Assembly (NCBI RefSeq): GCF_947507565.1
Contig: NC_089180.1
Location: 2,604,001 to 2,668,000, forward strand
Direction of reading: 5' to 3'
From: Oscarella lobularis
Lineage: Eukaryota; Porifera; Homoscleromorpha; Homosclerophorida; Oscarellidae
Length of the DNA stretch: 64,000 nucleotides
The notes beneath the pieces were generated by a model. That model was not told the DNA's origin. It searched no databases and saw nothing but the letters and a program-made list of their open reading frames with translations. This document shows, piece by piece, positions 53,236 to 63,384 of this stretch (positions are counted from its first letter, which is position 1; each line of letters opens with the position of its first letter). The translations under genes and the position numbers were made by a program.

Positions 53236-54092
53236 ACGTCACACCCTCCCGTATGTCTATGGGAAAATTCATTCCATAGACCAGTCAAGAGGATCCTTAT
53301 GAGTCGATGTCTATGGGAAAATTAATTTCATAGACCAGTCAAAAGGTTCCTTTGGAGTCGATGTCTATGGGAAATTAATTTCATAGACCAGTCAAAAAAG
53401 GTTCCTTAGGAGTCGATTCTAGGAGAAAATTAAATCCATGGACCTGTCAAAAGGATCCTTAGGAGTCGATGTCTAGGAGAAAATTAATTCAGTAGACCAG
53501 TCAAAAGGATCCTGATGAGTCGATGTTTATGAGAGAAAATTAATTCCATAGACCAGTCAAAGGTTCCTTAGGAGTCGATTCTATGGGGATCCTTAGGAGT
53601 CGATGTCTAGGAGAAAATTAATTCAGTAGACCAGTCAGGATCCTTATAAGTCGATATTTATGAGAAAATTCAGACCAGTCAAGAGGATCCTTATGAGTCG
53701 ATGTCTATGGGAAAATTAATTCCATAGACAAGTCAAAAGGTTCCTTATGAGTCGATGTCTATGGGAAAATTAATTCTATGGACCTGTCAAAAAGGATGAG
53801 TCGATGTTTATGAGAATTAATTCCATAGACCAGTGAAAAGGTTCCTTAGGAGTCAATGTCTATGGGAAAATTAATTCCATGGACCTGTCAATGTGATCCT
53901 AGATGGGGAGAATTAATTCCATAGACCAGTCAAGAGGATCCTTATGAGTCGATGTCTATGGGAAAATTAATTCTATGGACCTGTCAAAAGGATGAGTCGA
54001 TGTTTATGAGAAAATTAATTCCATAGACCAGTGAAAAGGTTCCTTAGGAGTCAATGGTCTATGGGAAAATTAATTCCATGGACCTGTCAATG
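53236..54092. repeat. Minisatellite 2 (gatgtctatgggaaaattaa unit), 0.85 kb
   Basis: About 15 units of 50-60 bp: gtcgatgtctatgggaaaat, taattccatagaccagtcaa, aaggatccttatga and variants. There is no coding frame. Confidence 0.9.
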
Positions 54093-54164
54093 TGATCAAC
54101 CACAACGTTATCTCCTGCGATCCGCGCGGAGATGACTGGCTATCTCTTTTTTCTCAGAAGACAT

Positions 54165-54370
54165 CGGGCGCTCCCTTATGGGGTGCACAATGTCTGGTGC
54201 TTTTGTCTTCATTATGACGTCATACGGCACAAAGCACTCTGAATTGTGTGCCTTGAAAGGAGGGGCCAATAGACACACGCTACGCCTTATTTTGCACCGC
54301 AATAACGTGCAAGTATCGCGCAATAACGTTTGAGCCATTCGCCAAAACCTCACAGAATCTAAATGTGAGG
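54165..54370 (+). repeat. Dispersed repeat, copy 1 of 3
   Basis: It shares ttatggggtgcacaat, cttcattatgacgtcatacg and gagccattcgccaaaa with 55,345-55,585 and, more diverged, with 56,255-56,465. All three are in the same orientation. Non-coding. Confidence 0.8.
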
Positions 54371-54434
54371 TTTTTGGAAAGGCAAGCTATGTAGGCTAAA
54401 TAAGAGAGAGCAGGGCCTTATCTTTGACTCTTAG

Positions 54435-55285
54435 GGTCGGTGATCACAGGGTATCTGTGAACACAGGGTTATCTGTGATCAGAGGGGTAGATGTACAGGA
54501 TCACAGGGGGCATCTGTGATCTTTGGGGTACCTGCGTTATCACAGGGTAACTGTGATAACTGTGATCATCGGGTAACTGAAATCACAGGGCATCTCTGAT
54601 CATAGGGTATCTGTGATCACTGTGATCACAGACGTATAACAGGATCACAGGGTTTCTGTGATCACATGGTAACTGTGATTACAGGGGTATCTGTGGACAC
54701 AGGGTAACTGTGATCACAGGGGTGTCTGTGAACACAGGGTAACTGTGATCACAGGGGTATCTGTGATTACAGATCACAGGGTAACTCACACGGGTGTATC
54801 TGTGATCACAGGGTAACTGTGATCACAGGGGTAGCTGTGAAGATCACAGGGTAACTGTGATCACAGGATAACTTTAAATATCTGTGATCACAGAAAATCT
54901 GTCATCACAAAATCATCTGTGATCACAAGGGCGTCTGTGATCAAAAGGGTATCCGTGATGACAGGGAAAATGTGATGACAGGGAAATTGTGATCACAAGG
55001 AAAATGTGATCACAGAAAAATTGTGATCACACGGAAAATGTGATCACAGGAAAATCGTGATCACACGGAAATTGTGATCACACGGAGATTGTGTAACTTC
55101 GATCACAGGGTAACTATAATACCAGGGTATCTGTGATCACAGGGTAACTGTAATTACAAGTTAACTGGAATAACGAGGTATCTGTGATCACAGGGTAACT
55201 GTGATCACAGTGTAACTGTAATCGCCGGTTATGTGTGATCACAGGGTATCTTTGATCACAGGGTAACTGTGATCACCGGCGTTAT
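54435..55285. repeat. Minisatellite 3 (TGTGATCACAGGGTAAC-type), 0.85 kb
   Basis: About 50 short units of 15-20 bp, mainly ctgtgatcacagggtaa and ctgtgatcacaggggtat. Each contains the palindrome TGTGATCACA. It shares the TGATCA core with minisatellite 1. Confidence 0.9.
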
Positions 55286-55344
55286 AGATAATATGGGACT
55301 ACCAATACGTGCACGACACTGCGGTGGGTATTTCCCCGTGCGAA

Positions 55345-55585
55345 GCACGGGCACCTTATGCGGACTTATGGGGTGCACAATCCTTGGTGCTTTTGTCTTC
55401 ATTATGACGTCATACGGCACCACGCACTCTGAATTGTGTGCCCTAAAAGGGAGGTTGGTTGACATACACTACGCCTTATTTTTCACCGCAAGAGCGTGGA
55501 AATATCGCGTATCAGCGATTGAGCCATTCGCCAAAAAACTTCACGGCGTATGACGTAATCTATACGTGAGCCCAAAAACCTGAAC
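55345..55585 (+). repeat. Dispersed repeat, copy 2 of 3
   Basis: Nearest relative of copy 1. It is preceded by the hairpin CCCGTGCGAAGCACGGG (55,335-55,351), the same hairpin that forms the Helitron-type terminus at 57,052. Confidence 0.8.
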
Positions 55586-55647
55586 TGGAGGGCAGGCGCG
55601 CTATGTACCCTCAATTGCCTTACACTGGCTTGCTCGCAAGCTATATA

Positions 55648-55987
55648 CCGTACTCGCGCGATTAGAGCCACTGGGACTCTATTGTTTCAACTCGAGCTTG
55701 GGGCTATAATTGAGACTGGGGCTCTAATCGAAATGGGGCTTTATTATTTCATTCAGTATACGCTGACAAGCTACATTACCTACGACAAGCTTGCAATTTC
55801 AATTGGAAAGCACACTATTCATTGTCTGTATCACTGCTGTCTGTCTCCGACGTATCTGCTGTAACCTCAAATACAGCCCCGGGGCTGTATTTGAGATGGG
55901 GCTTTAATTTTTCAACTCATCGAGAAAGGGGGGCACTATACGAGAGGGGCTCCAATTGAGAGTGGGGCTCTAATCGCGCGAGTACGG
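55648..55987. mobile_element. 340-bp MITE with perfect inverted ends and TA target
   Basis: It starts CCGTACTCGCGCGATTAGAG (then CC) and ends with the exact complement. Both sides are flanked by TA (TATA). The interior repeats ggggct(c/t)taat several times and has no coding frame. TA duplication and CCGTA ends point to a Tc1/mariner- or pogo-mobilised MITE; the pogo-like ends at 24.9 and 25.5 kb also begin TACCGTA. Confidence 0.85.
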
Positions 55988-56254
55988 TATACGCAACTTG
56001 CTTTCTTGCTTTACAGCGAGCATTCTGCTCGCGATCAGCTTACGTCTACTTATCTTTACTCACATGAACACATGCGAGCAAGCCCGGAAAAGTGTACTAA
56101 GCACGTCACCATAGAGCTTATCGCGGGCGCCCCCACCATAGATAATGTACACATATACGGTAGGACGATCAAACACTCGCGCTGCAAGGCATGTAGAGTA
56201 CATGTATCTATTTCCCCGTGCATGCATATGTGCATGTAGAGTACATGTAACTAT

Positions 56255-56465
56255 TTCCCCGGCACCGACCCTGGTGCGTTTTTCATTATGTCACCACGCG
56301 CTCTGAATTGTGTGCCTTAATTAAAAGGGAGACCAGTTGACACACGCTACGGCCTCCTTTGTACCACAATAACGTGCAAAAGATCGGGCGACAAATGAGC
56401 CATTCTCCAGAAACCTCACGGCGTATGACGTACTCTATAAGTGGGCCCAAAAACCTCGCATATGG
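56255..56465 (+). repeat. Dispersed repeat, copy 3 of 3
   Basis: The most diverged copy: it keeps cgcgctctgaattgtgtgcc, acacgctacg and gagccattctcc. 56,470-57,020 to its right has no recognisable gene; the words tatttccccgtgc and ataatat recur. Confidence 0.7.
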
Positions 56466-57023
56466 AGTCGAGCATTCCGTTTATACAGTACCATTCATGC
56501 TTTATACGTCAGTCACTTCTCTAATCTCTTGAACGGTGGAACTTTTGGTCATGCGGAACGTATCTCAATAGACCCTATCCTGTTGCGTAGACCCAGCCAT
56601 GGCGGGTCTATAGAATATGGTCTATTGGGAAATACTTCCGCTGTTGGTGCTCTCTGATGCGATGTGTTTCCGCTTATTAATTAAATCTATTGTGACGTGC
56701 TTGCTTTCATTTCGTACATTGGCTTGCTCGAAAGCTAAATACGCATTTTGCTAAACATTAGAAATTGATATTTAGGACCTTAGGATCCTAAGAATGAAAG
56801 ATGGCTTTGATTCTTATGGTCCAAAATACGATCTGCTTGCGTCTGCCTATCTTTACTCAAATACACATGCCAATAAGCCCGGGAAAGTGAACTAAACACA
56901 CAATAGAGCTCATCGCGGGCACCGCCACCAGAGATAATATGAGGCCACCAACACTCACACTACATATAGCTCTTTGCCCGTGCTTCGCCACCAACACACA
57001 CACTATGCTGTGGTATCTATTTT

Positions 57024-57052
57024 CCCGTGCGAAGCACGGGCACCAAAACTAG
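57024..57052 (+). mobile_element. Helitron-type 3' terminus, second family
   Basis: Perfect 7-bp hairpin CCCGTGC-GAA-GCACGGG, then caccaaaaCTAG and T. The hairpin differs from the TACCCGG family, so this would be a second Helitron family. The repeated segments of 54.1-56.5 kb probably belong to it. Confidence 0.55.
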
Positions 57053-57349
57053 TATCAAAAGAGCAATTCATCTGTCGAGTAAAGGTGACACAGAGCTACC
57101 TTTCCCTGCCCCTCCCCCCTCGGGTGCATGATCAAGTGGCACGTTATCAGCTCGCAGTTGGGTTTGCGTGCTTTGAGCGAACTTGAAGCACGACAAACCC
57201 AACGTGCTCCTTTAGTGTGTCCCTTAATGAGCGTTACTAATAAAGCTTAATTGTTATGTTCCAGTTATGTTTTAATTGTAGCGTATGTATGCCTACGTTC
57301 CAGAGAAACTTTGTACACAAGCCGGGGTTACTATCTATCGACTGTGACA

Positions 57350-58115
57350 CAGAGTTGCCAACCTAGAAGGAGGTAAATGCGTGAGATTGGGCGCGGAAGC
57401 GCGCCGAAAATTGTTTAGACCACGCCTACATTCTACTAAAGCTACTTTTTGGAGTGCTCGTCATTAGATCTCTTCGTCGCTTTTTTGGCGTCTTCAAGCA
57501 CTCTTTTGCTGGGATTGAATTTGTAGCAGGGCTCAACATCGTGCATTTTGATTTCAATTATGCTCGACAAAGTTCCATTCAGGTCAAGACGAGACCGATT
57601 ACTTGATCATGCTGAAGACGCGTTCTTCTCCAGCATTCGAATATGGTAGAACGAGGACTATTTCCGCTACCTTAGCCAAAAATCGAAATTTGAGGGTGCA
57701 GCCATCTGCTGATTTTATCTGTGACAGATACGCCCAAACAATGTCCATTCTCGTAAATTCAGATATTGCCTGAGTTTCTTCGTCAACAATTTCTTCCTTA
57801 GCATCCCTCCAAACGGAACTTGCAATATCATCTTTTTCCATCAGTTGATATTCGATGAATTCGTCGTGAATTGCATCAATTTCTTCAGGTTCAAACTTTA
57901 AAGTTGTTGAACCGGGTCACAAAATACTCTACGTCAGCATAATCAGCATGTTCCCTCCTTTCAAAATTAACCAATTTGGCACGTTTCAACGTTTCATCGG
58001 TTAGCGGCAGTTTTGCAACCATATACCGTGCTGCTGCTATGTAGTATTTCTTTACTGCCGACAGGAATTTTTCCACTTTTCTTTCGGTAACGGATACTTC
58101 GCTTTCTAACTTCCT
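57350..58115 (-). mobile_element. Partial second hAT copy (3' part)
   Basis: On the minus strand this repeats the last 770 bp of the hAT at 44.2-46.8 kb with a few per cent difference: VEKFLSAVKKYYIAAARYMV, NFERREHADYADVEYFVTRF, AKVAEIVLVLPYSNAGEERV and the same terminus (CAGAGTTGCCAAC at 57,350). Homology stops at about 58,115, so the 5' part is missing. In-frame shifts differ from the first copy. Confidence 0.85.
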
Positions 58116-58583
58116 CAGAACACAAGATAACACCGTTAGAAAGATCTCTGAGACTCACCGCAGCTACGATCCACTGCAATACCCTATTCTCTTTCCGCGC
58201 GGAGAAGACGGATTCTCTTTAGCGCAACTGTCGCCCGTTGGAGAGAAAGTCACCCCTATGAAATTCTACGCCTACCGTAGACGCTGGTTGTTAGGCGCCG
58301 GCGCTTATGACTCTAGGTTGCAAAGAAATGGGCGCTTAATTAATAAAAAAGTGGGCGCTTAACAGTGGCTCTTTAGCGCGCGCAGAGACTCTTACGCATA
58401 AAGAAAATGGCTCGGTACGCTCAGGCTGATTTGTCTTTTGAAAGCGTTATTCGCGGTCATCACGTATAGAAACGGGTTTGGGAGCCTTTCATCGGAGAAA
58501 CTTTACAAGTTAGCAGAGAGGAAGACAACATTCACGATCGTTGGGCTGTAAGTGTGGTATTGAATGGCAACATTGTCGGACAT

Positions 58584-58670
58584 TGTGACGGGACCCGTTG
58601 GTCCGGGGTAGGTGTTAATATCTAGCGGGTGGCTCTCGATGCTAATAGATATATCTTAACACACGTTACA
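58584..58670 (+). repeat. Gypsy-2 5' LTR (87 bp)
   Basis: TGTGACGGGACCC...ACACGTTACA, identical base for base to 63,010-63,096. GACAT precedes it (58,579-58,583) and follows the 3' LTR. A primer-binding site TGGTGACACGAG begins at the next base (58,671). Confidence 0.95.
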
Positions 58671-58700
58671 TGGTGACACGAGTGCGATTCGCTTCTTCAT

Positions 58701-61700
58701 ATGGAAACTCGCTCTCACGCTCGCTCTATTCCGAAATCGGGATTACAGGCTACACCGCTCGCTCCTTCGTCGCAGGCTGGTTCGTCTGGGCTCGCTACGA
58801 CACCTCGGCGTCGCCTTCTACCACCGACGCCTGAGCCGTATCGTCCTCCGAATTTTCCCCCGCCAGCTCCGCTCAAGGTCAGGGGCAGCTTAGCGCAGTC
58901 TTGGAGAGATTGGCGACAGCAGTGGAACGCATATCTCACTGTCATGCGTTTGCACGACCAACAGGACGATTACCTTGTCGCGCTCTTTCTGTCGTGTATC
59001 GGTCCCGTGGGAACACGGATCTACAACGGACTACCCTTCGCAAACGAAGACGACAAGCAGACGCTGCGTTGCGTTCTCCGGCTGTTTGACGAGAAGTGCA
59101 TTGGCGAAATCAATCCTATCTACGAGCGCTACGTTTTCACTTGTCGCAACCAAACGCCCGATGAAGACTTCGAACAGTTTCTCACCGATATTCGTCAACT
59201 TATCGACCGCTGTGATTACGGCGCCCTCACGGACGATCTCCTTCGCGACCGCATCGTCCATGGGATACGCGACGAACCGCTCCGACAGCGTCTCCTCTCG
59301 AAAAAGGACCTCACCCTCGAGAAATGCATCCTTATCTGTCGATCGTATCAGAACACGGCTCGACAGATGTCCGTGATGCGACAGGCAGGTGGAGATTCAC
59401 ACAAGACGCCGGACGACGAGTCGCTTCACGCCTTTCAACACGGTCGAACGCACAAAGGCAAGCCGAAGGCGCAAAGAAAAGCCGCTGACACCGCCGTCAT
59501 CAGCGAATGTCGCAACTGCGGTGGATCACACGATCGGGGAAAGTGCTCGGCGTTTGGCAAGACATGCGGCCACTGCGGCAAAGCCAACCATTACACTCGA
59601 GTGTGCCGGTCGAAGCAGCGCGGTGAGCCAGCGGTACGCCAGATGTGCGAAGATACGGTGGCGACGCTCTCTGACTCGGATGACGAAGAAGTGATCATGC
59701 ACCAGACGCTCGAGAGTTCGGACGACGAATCGGTCGCAACAGTGAACGCGATGCGCGACGTAGACGACAAATTTCCGAAGAAACTCGAGACGATTCTTGA
59801 CGTCAATGGCCGTCAGGTCCGGTTTCAACTAGACACTGGGGCAGGTTGCAATACTATCCGGGAGTGCGATCTTCCCGAGGACGCCCGGATCGCGCGCACT
59901 AACAAAGTCTTACGGTTATATGACAAATCGACCGTCCCGCCGGCTGGAGAATGTGAGTTTCGCGTTCGATATATAAACGGTAAACGCTGGTACCGTGGTA
60001 AATTTCTCGTCGTGCGCGATGCTCCGGTTTCGATATTGGGATCCTCTGCGTCAATACAAATGGGGTTTCTCAAAGTGCGACCGCAGTTTTTGCATGCTGT
60101 CACTGCGACGGAGCAGGTCAAGCCGGGCACACCTGTCTCTCTTTCAAAAGAGGACTTGCTTCGCAAATATCCAGCGGTATTTGAAGACAAGTTAGGCACC
60201 TTTCCGGGAGAAGAGACTCTGGAGCTAGACCCCAGTGTCCAGCCTGTTAAACTTCCGACACGTAGACCACCTATCGCGCTGAAGGAACGTTTTCGTGCTG
60301 AGTTACAACGCCTCGAGAAACAAGGTGTTATCTCTCCTGTTACACGCCCAACCGATTGGGTCTCGGCTCCTGTTATAATTCCCAAACCGAACGGAAGCAT
60401 ACGTCTCTGCTTGGATCCCAAGCCGCTCAATCGAGCTCTTAAACGCTCCCACTATCACATGCCAACACTGGAGGACATACTTCCGGAGTTGGACACCCCG
60501 AAGGTTTTCTCCGTGGCAGATGTCCGAAATGGGTTCTGGCATGTCCTTCTTGACGCCTTTTCCCGCAGCCTCACAACCTTTGGAACTCCGTTTGGGCGTT
60601 ATCAGTGGAATCGGTTGCCTTTCGGAATTGCCCCGGCGCCAGAAATTTTTCAACGTCGTCTCCTTCAATGCCTTGAAGGATTGACCGGTGTCTATGTCGT
60701 AGCGGACGATATTCTTATTGTCGGTGACGGTCCCACTGAGAGCGCCGCAACAGCGGACCATGATCGCAAGCTCGTTCAACTGCTGGAGCGCTGCGCACAA
60801 CTGCACATCCAGTTGAATCTTGACAAACTGCAACTACGGGTTTCTTCTGTTGCCTACCTTGGTCACCTCCTAACCACAGCCGGTCTCAAACCTCATCCGA
60901 AAAAGGTTGCCGCTGTGGCTGACATGCCACCACCGACCGATGTACACGGCGTCCGGCGCATTCTCGGGGTTGTGAATTATTTATCTCGTTTTGTGCCGCA
61001 CCTCGCTGATCTCTGCGATCCTCTTCGTAAGCTTACCCATCAAGACGCGTCCTGGCAATGGACTGAGGGAGAGCAAGCGGCCTTCGAGCGTATCAAAACT
61101 GCTATCTCATCAGAACCCGTCGTCTTGCGCTTCTACAAGCCAACCGAAAAGCTCACACTGCAATGTGACGCATCGGACGTCGGCATGGGAGCTGCTTTGC
61201 TGCAAAATGGTCAGCCACTTGCGTACGCCAGTGCTGCCTTCACATCGACCCAACGTGCTTACGCTCAGATCGAGAAAGAGCTTCTGGCAATCGTCTTCGG
61301 GCTGGAACACTTCCACCAGTACACGTTTGGGCGCGTGGTGCATGTGGAGAGTGACCACAAACCTCTCGAAGCAATATCACGCAAGCCGCTGCACAGCGCC
61401 CCGCGCCGACTCCAGCGCATGTTGCTTCGACTCCACAACTATGACACCGTCATTGAATATCGCAAGGGTGCGGATCTACATATTGCTGACACTCTTTCGC
61501 GCGCTTACCTGGCGTCAGTGACTCACACCGAGGAGTTTGTCTCCTTCATGGATGAACTTGCTCACACGACTTCCGGACACGATGTCAATCTCTCCAGCCC
61601 AGCTCTCTGCGACATACGACGTCACACTCAAGACGATGACTCGCTGCAGGCACTTATTCGTGTTCTTCGCTCTGGATGGCCTGACTCCAAACGTTCTCTA

Positions 61701-62891
61701 CCCGTCACTCTCACACCCTACTTTGCAGTCCGTGACCAGCTCGTCGAGCAGGACGGAATCATCTACAAGGGCCAATGTGTTCTCATCCCTGAAAAGATGC
61801 GCACGGCGACTCTGCAGAAGCTTCACGCTTCTCACATCGGCATTAATGGCTGCGTCCGACGTGCTACCGATGTTTTATACTGGCCCGGTCTCACCAGCCA
61901 GTTGAAAGCCACCCTCCAGCAATGCGACATCTGTCGCTCGTACGATCTGCGACAGAGCAAGGAGTCACTTATCTCTCACGCGGTACCAAACCGTCCTTGG
62001 GCTAAGGTGGGCGCGGATCTATTTCAGTTTCGCGGAAAGGAATACCTCGTTTTGTCCGACTACTTCAGTAACTATGTGGAGGTCGAAAAGCTACCGACAA
62101 CGGACTCTGCAGCTGTCGTACGCGCACTAAAACGACAGTGGGCGCGCCACGGTATACCGGATCTTCTTGTCAGTGACAATGGACCCCAGTTTTCGTCATC
62201 GACGTTTCGCACTTTCGCCGCAGCGTGGGGTTTTCTTCACGTCACAAGTAGTCCGGGGTATCCTCAGTCGAACGGAAAGGCCGAGAATGCCGTCCGCACC
62301 GTCAAGCGATTGTGGCGCAAAGCAGAAGAGGCAGGAGAGGACAAATGGCTCGCTCTTCTTGATTGGCTCAATACTCCGTCGGAGCACACTCGTTCAAGTC
62401 CGGCCCAACGTTTTTACTCACGCCGTACCCGCACTCTCCTTCCGACGGCGCCCGTGCTTCTTACTCCTAACGTGCCTTCCTCCGCGAATTCCGATCTGGC
62501 GGCTAGCAAGGCCAAACAAGCAAGTTATTATGATACGTCGGCCAAAGACCTACCGGCCCTGTCCGTAGGCGACTCCGTGTTTGTACAACCAGTACCCCAC
62601 GACTCGTCCGCTCCGTGGAAACCCGCCAAGATTGTGACATGTCTACCACATCGCTCGTACGTCGTTGAAATGCGAAGCGGCAACAGGCTTCGGCGCAATC
62701 GCCGTCATCTTCGATTAGCCACAAACCGAAAGGCTACGCCCACTGTTTCTCCGTCATCGCGTCCGACCTCGTCGTCCACGCGTCCTTCTTCGCTCCGCAG
62801 TGCTTCCCCGTCGTCGTCGCACCCACAACCCTCGCGCGGCTCAGGCCGCCCAACTCGAGCTCCGGCGTATCTGCAAGAGTACGTGACGTAG
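58701..62891 (+). CDS. gag-pol: Gypsy-2 Gag-Pol polyprotein, 1,396 aa, intact
   Basis: The ATG lies 30 bp after the 5' LTR. Gag occupies about residues 1-265. Two CCHC-type knuckles follow, the first short (CRNCGGSHDRGKC, about 270; CGHCGKANHYTRVC, about 289). The protease has DTG at Asp378, the reverse transcriptase has the ADD form of the YxDD box (Asp669-Asp670), and RNase H starts at Asp823 (CDASDVGMG). The integrase has an HHCC finger (about 1,040-1,085) and the triad Asp1106, Asp1159, Glu1195 with the classical 35-residue spacing. The C-terminus is Ser/Pro/Arg-rich. Pol resembles the K02A2.6-like polyproteins common in invertebrates. One frame without Gag-Pol shift means that Gag and Pol must be balanced by another means. 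All catalytic residues are present. Confidence 0.95.
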   Translation: METRSHARSIPKSGLQATPLAPSSQAGSSGLATTPRRRLLPPTPEPYRPPNFPPPAPLKVRGSLAQSWRDWRQQWNAYLTVMRLHDQQDDYLVALFLSCIGPVGTRIYNGLPFANEDDKQTLRCVLRLFDEKCIGEINPIYERYVFTCRNQTPDEDFEQFLTDIRQLIDRCDYGALTDDLLRDRIVHGIRDEPLRQRLLSKKDLTLEKCILICRSYQNTARQMSVMRQAGGDSHKTPDDESLHAFQHGRTHKGKPKAQRKAADTAVISECRNCGGSHDRGKCSAFGKTCGHCGKANHYTRVCRSKQRGEPAVRQMCEDTVATLSDSDDEEVIMHQTLESSDDESVATVNAMRDVDDKFPKKLETILDVNGRQVRFQLDTGAGCNTIRECDLPEDARIARTNKVLRLYDKSTVPPAGECEFRVRYINGKRWYRGKFLVVRDAPVSILGSSASIQMGFLKVRPQFLHAVTATEQVKPGTPVSLSKEDLLRKYPAVFEDKLGTFPGEETLELDPSVQPVKLPTRRPPIALKERFRAELQRLEKQGVISPVTRPTDWVSAPVIIPKPNGSIRLCLDPKPLNRALKRSHYHMPTLEDILPELDTPKVFSVADVRNGFWHVLLDAFSRSLTTFGTPFGRYQWNRLPFGIAPAPEIFQRRLLQCLEGLTGVYVVADDILIVGDGPTESAATADHDRKLVQLLERCAQLHIQLNLDKLQLRVSSVAYLGHLLTTAGLKPHPKKVAAVADMPPPTDVHGVRRILGVVNYLSRFVPHLADLCDPLRKLTHQDASWQWTEGEQAAFERIKTAISSEPVVLRFYKPTEKLTLQCDASDVGMGAALLQNGQPLAYASAAFTSTQRAYAQIEKELLAIVFGLEHFHQYTFGRVVHVESDHKPLEAISRKPLHSAPRRLQRMLLRLHNYDTVIEYRKGADLHIADTLSRAYLASVTHTEEFVSFMDELAHTTSGHDVNLSSPALCDIRRHTQDDDSLQALIRVLRSGWPDSKRSLPVTLTPYFAVRDQLVEQDGIIYKGQCVLIPEKMRTATLQKLHASHIGINGCVRRATDVLYWPGLTSQLKATLQQCDICRSYDLRQSKESLISHAVPNRPWAKVGADLFQFRGKEYLVLSDYFSNYVEVEKLPTTDSAAVVRALKRQWARHGIPDLLVSDNGPQFSSSTFRTFAAAWGFLHVTSSPGYPQSNGKAENAVRTVKRLWRKAEEAGEDKWLALLDWLNTPSEHTRSSPAQRFYSRRTRTLLPTAPVLLTPNVPSSANSDLAASKAKQASYYDTSAKDLPALSVGDSVFVQPVPHDSSAPWKPAKIVTCLPHRSYVVEMRSGNRLRRNRRHLRLATNRKATPTVSPSSRPTSSSTRPSSLRSASPSSSHPQPSRGSGRPTRAPAYLQEYVT

Positions 62892-63009
62892 GGCACTTAA
62901 GGGAAGAAAGGAAAAGGGGTACTGTTCTTCTATGTCGTTCGTATATGTCTAATGTAGTCGTACTGGTTCGTATATGTCTAAGGTAGTCGTACTGAGTAAG
63001 GAAAGGGGA

Positions 63010-63096
63010 TGTGACGGGACCCGTTGGTCCGGGGTAGGTGTTAATATCTAGCGGGTGGCTCTCGATGCTAATAGATATATCTTAACACACGTTACA
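63010..63096 (+). repeat. Gypsy-2 3' LTR (87 bp)
   Basis: Exact copy of the 5' LTR. It is followed by GACAT (63,097-63,101), the second half of the target duplication. 62,892-63,009 is 3' untranslated, with a short repeat (ttcgtatatgtctaa twice). Confidence 0.95.
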
Positions 63097-63384
63097 GACA
63101 TGTTCCTCGAGAAATTTCTCGACCTTTCTGGCACTTTCTTTTGCATGACGGAGAAATCAGTTGTGAAGTAACGGGTCCCAGAAGATACGGAAATGGATTG
63201 GAAGTGCCTTGCAAGTATCGTTGTGCAGGACGACGCAAACTAATTACGAAATTGAAACTACTACTACTGTGAACCCAATCATCGGTTACTCAACATTAGC
63301 ACGGACAGCTAGGCTTTGTGACAGTACAATGTTATTAGCACGGACACGCTTTGTGACAGTACAATGCAATGACCTTTCATTCTT

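Larger units (their letters stand above)
58584..63096 (+). mobile_element. Ty3/Gypsy element 2, apparently complete (4,513 bp)
   Basis: Identical 87-bp LTRs, a 5-bp target duplication (GACAT), a primer-binding site, an uninterrupted 1,396-codon gag-pol and a purine tract (aaggaaagggga) before the 3' LTR. Nothing in the reading argues against activity. LTRs of 87 bp are among the shortest for this superfamily. The insertion splits a HIRAN gene. Confidence 0.95.
58406..63270 (+). pseudogene. HIRAN-domain gene, split by Gypsy-2
   Basis: Left part (58,406-58,583): ATG, then [12 protein letters not shown], a TAG where Tyr is expected, KRVWEPFIGETLQVSREEDN and IHDRWAVSVVLNGNIVGH. Right part (from 63,097, one target copy counted once): VPREISRPFWHFLLHDGEIS, CEVTGPRRYGNGLEVPCKYR and a stop near 63,270. 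The two halves join in frame across the insertion. The blocks (DRWAVSVV, IVGHVPREIS, GLEVPCKY) are those of HIRAN domains, which recognise DNA ends in HLTF-type proteins and occur as stand-alone multicopy genes in sponges and cnidarians. The TAG shows that the gene was already dead or is alternatively spliced. Confidence 0.65.
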
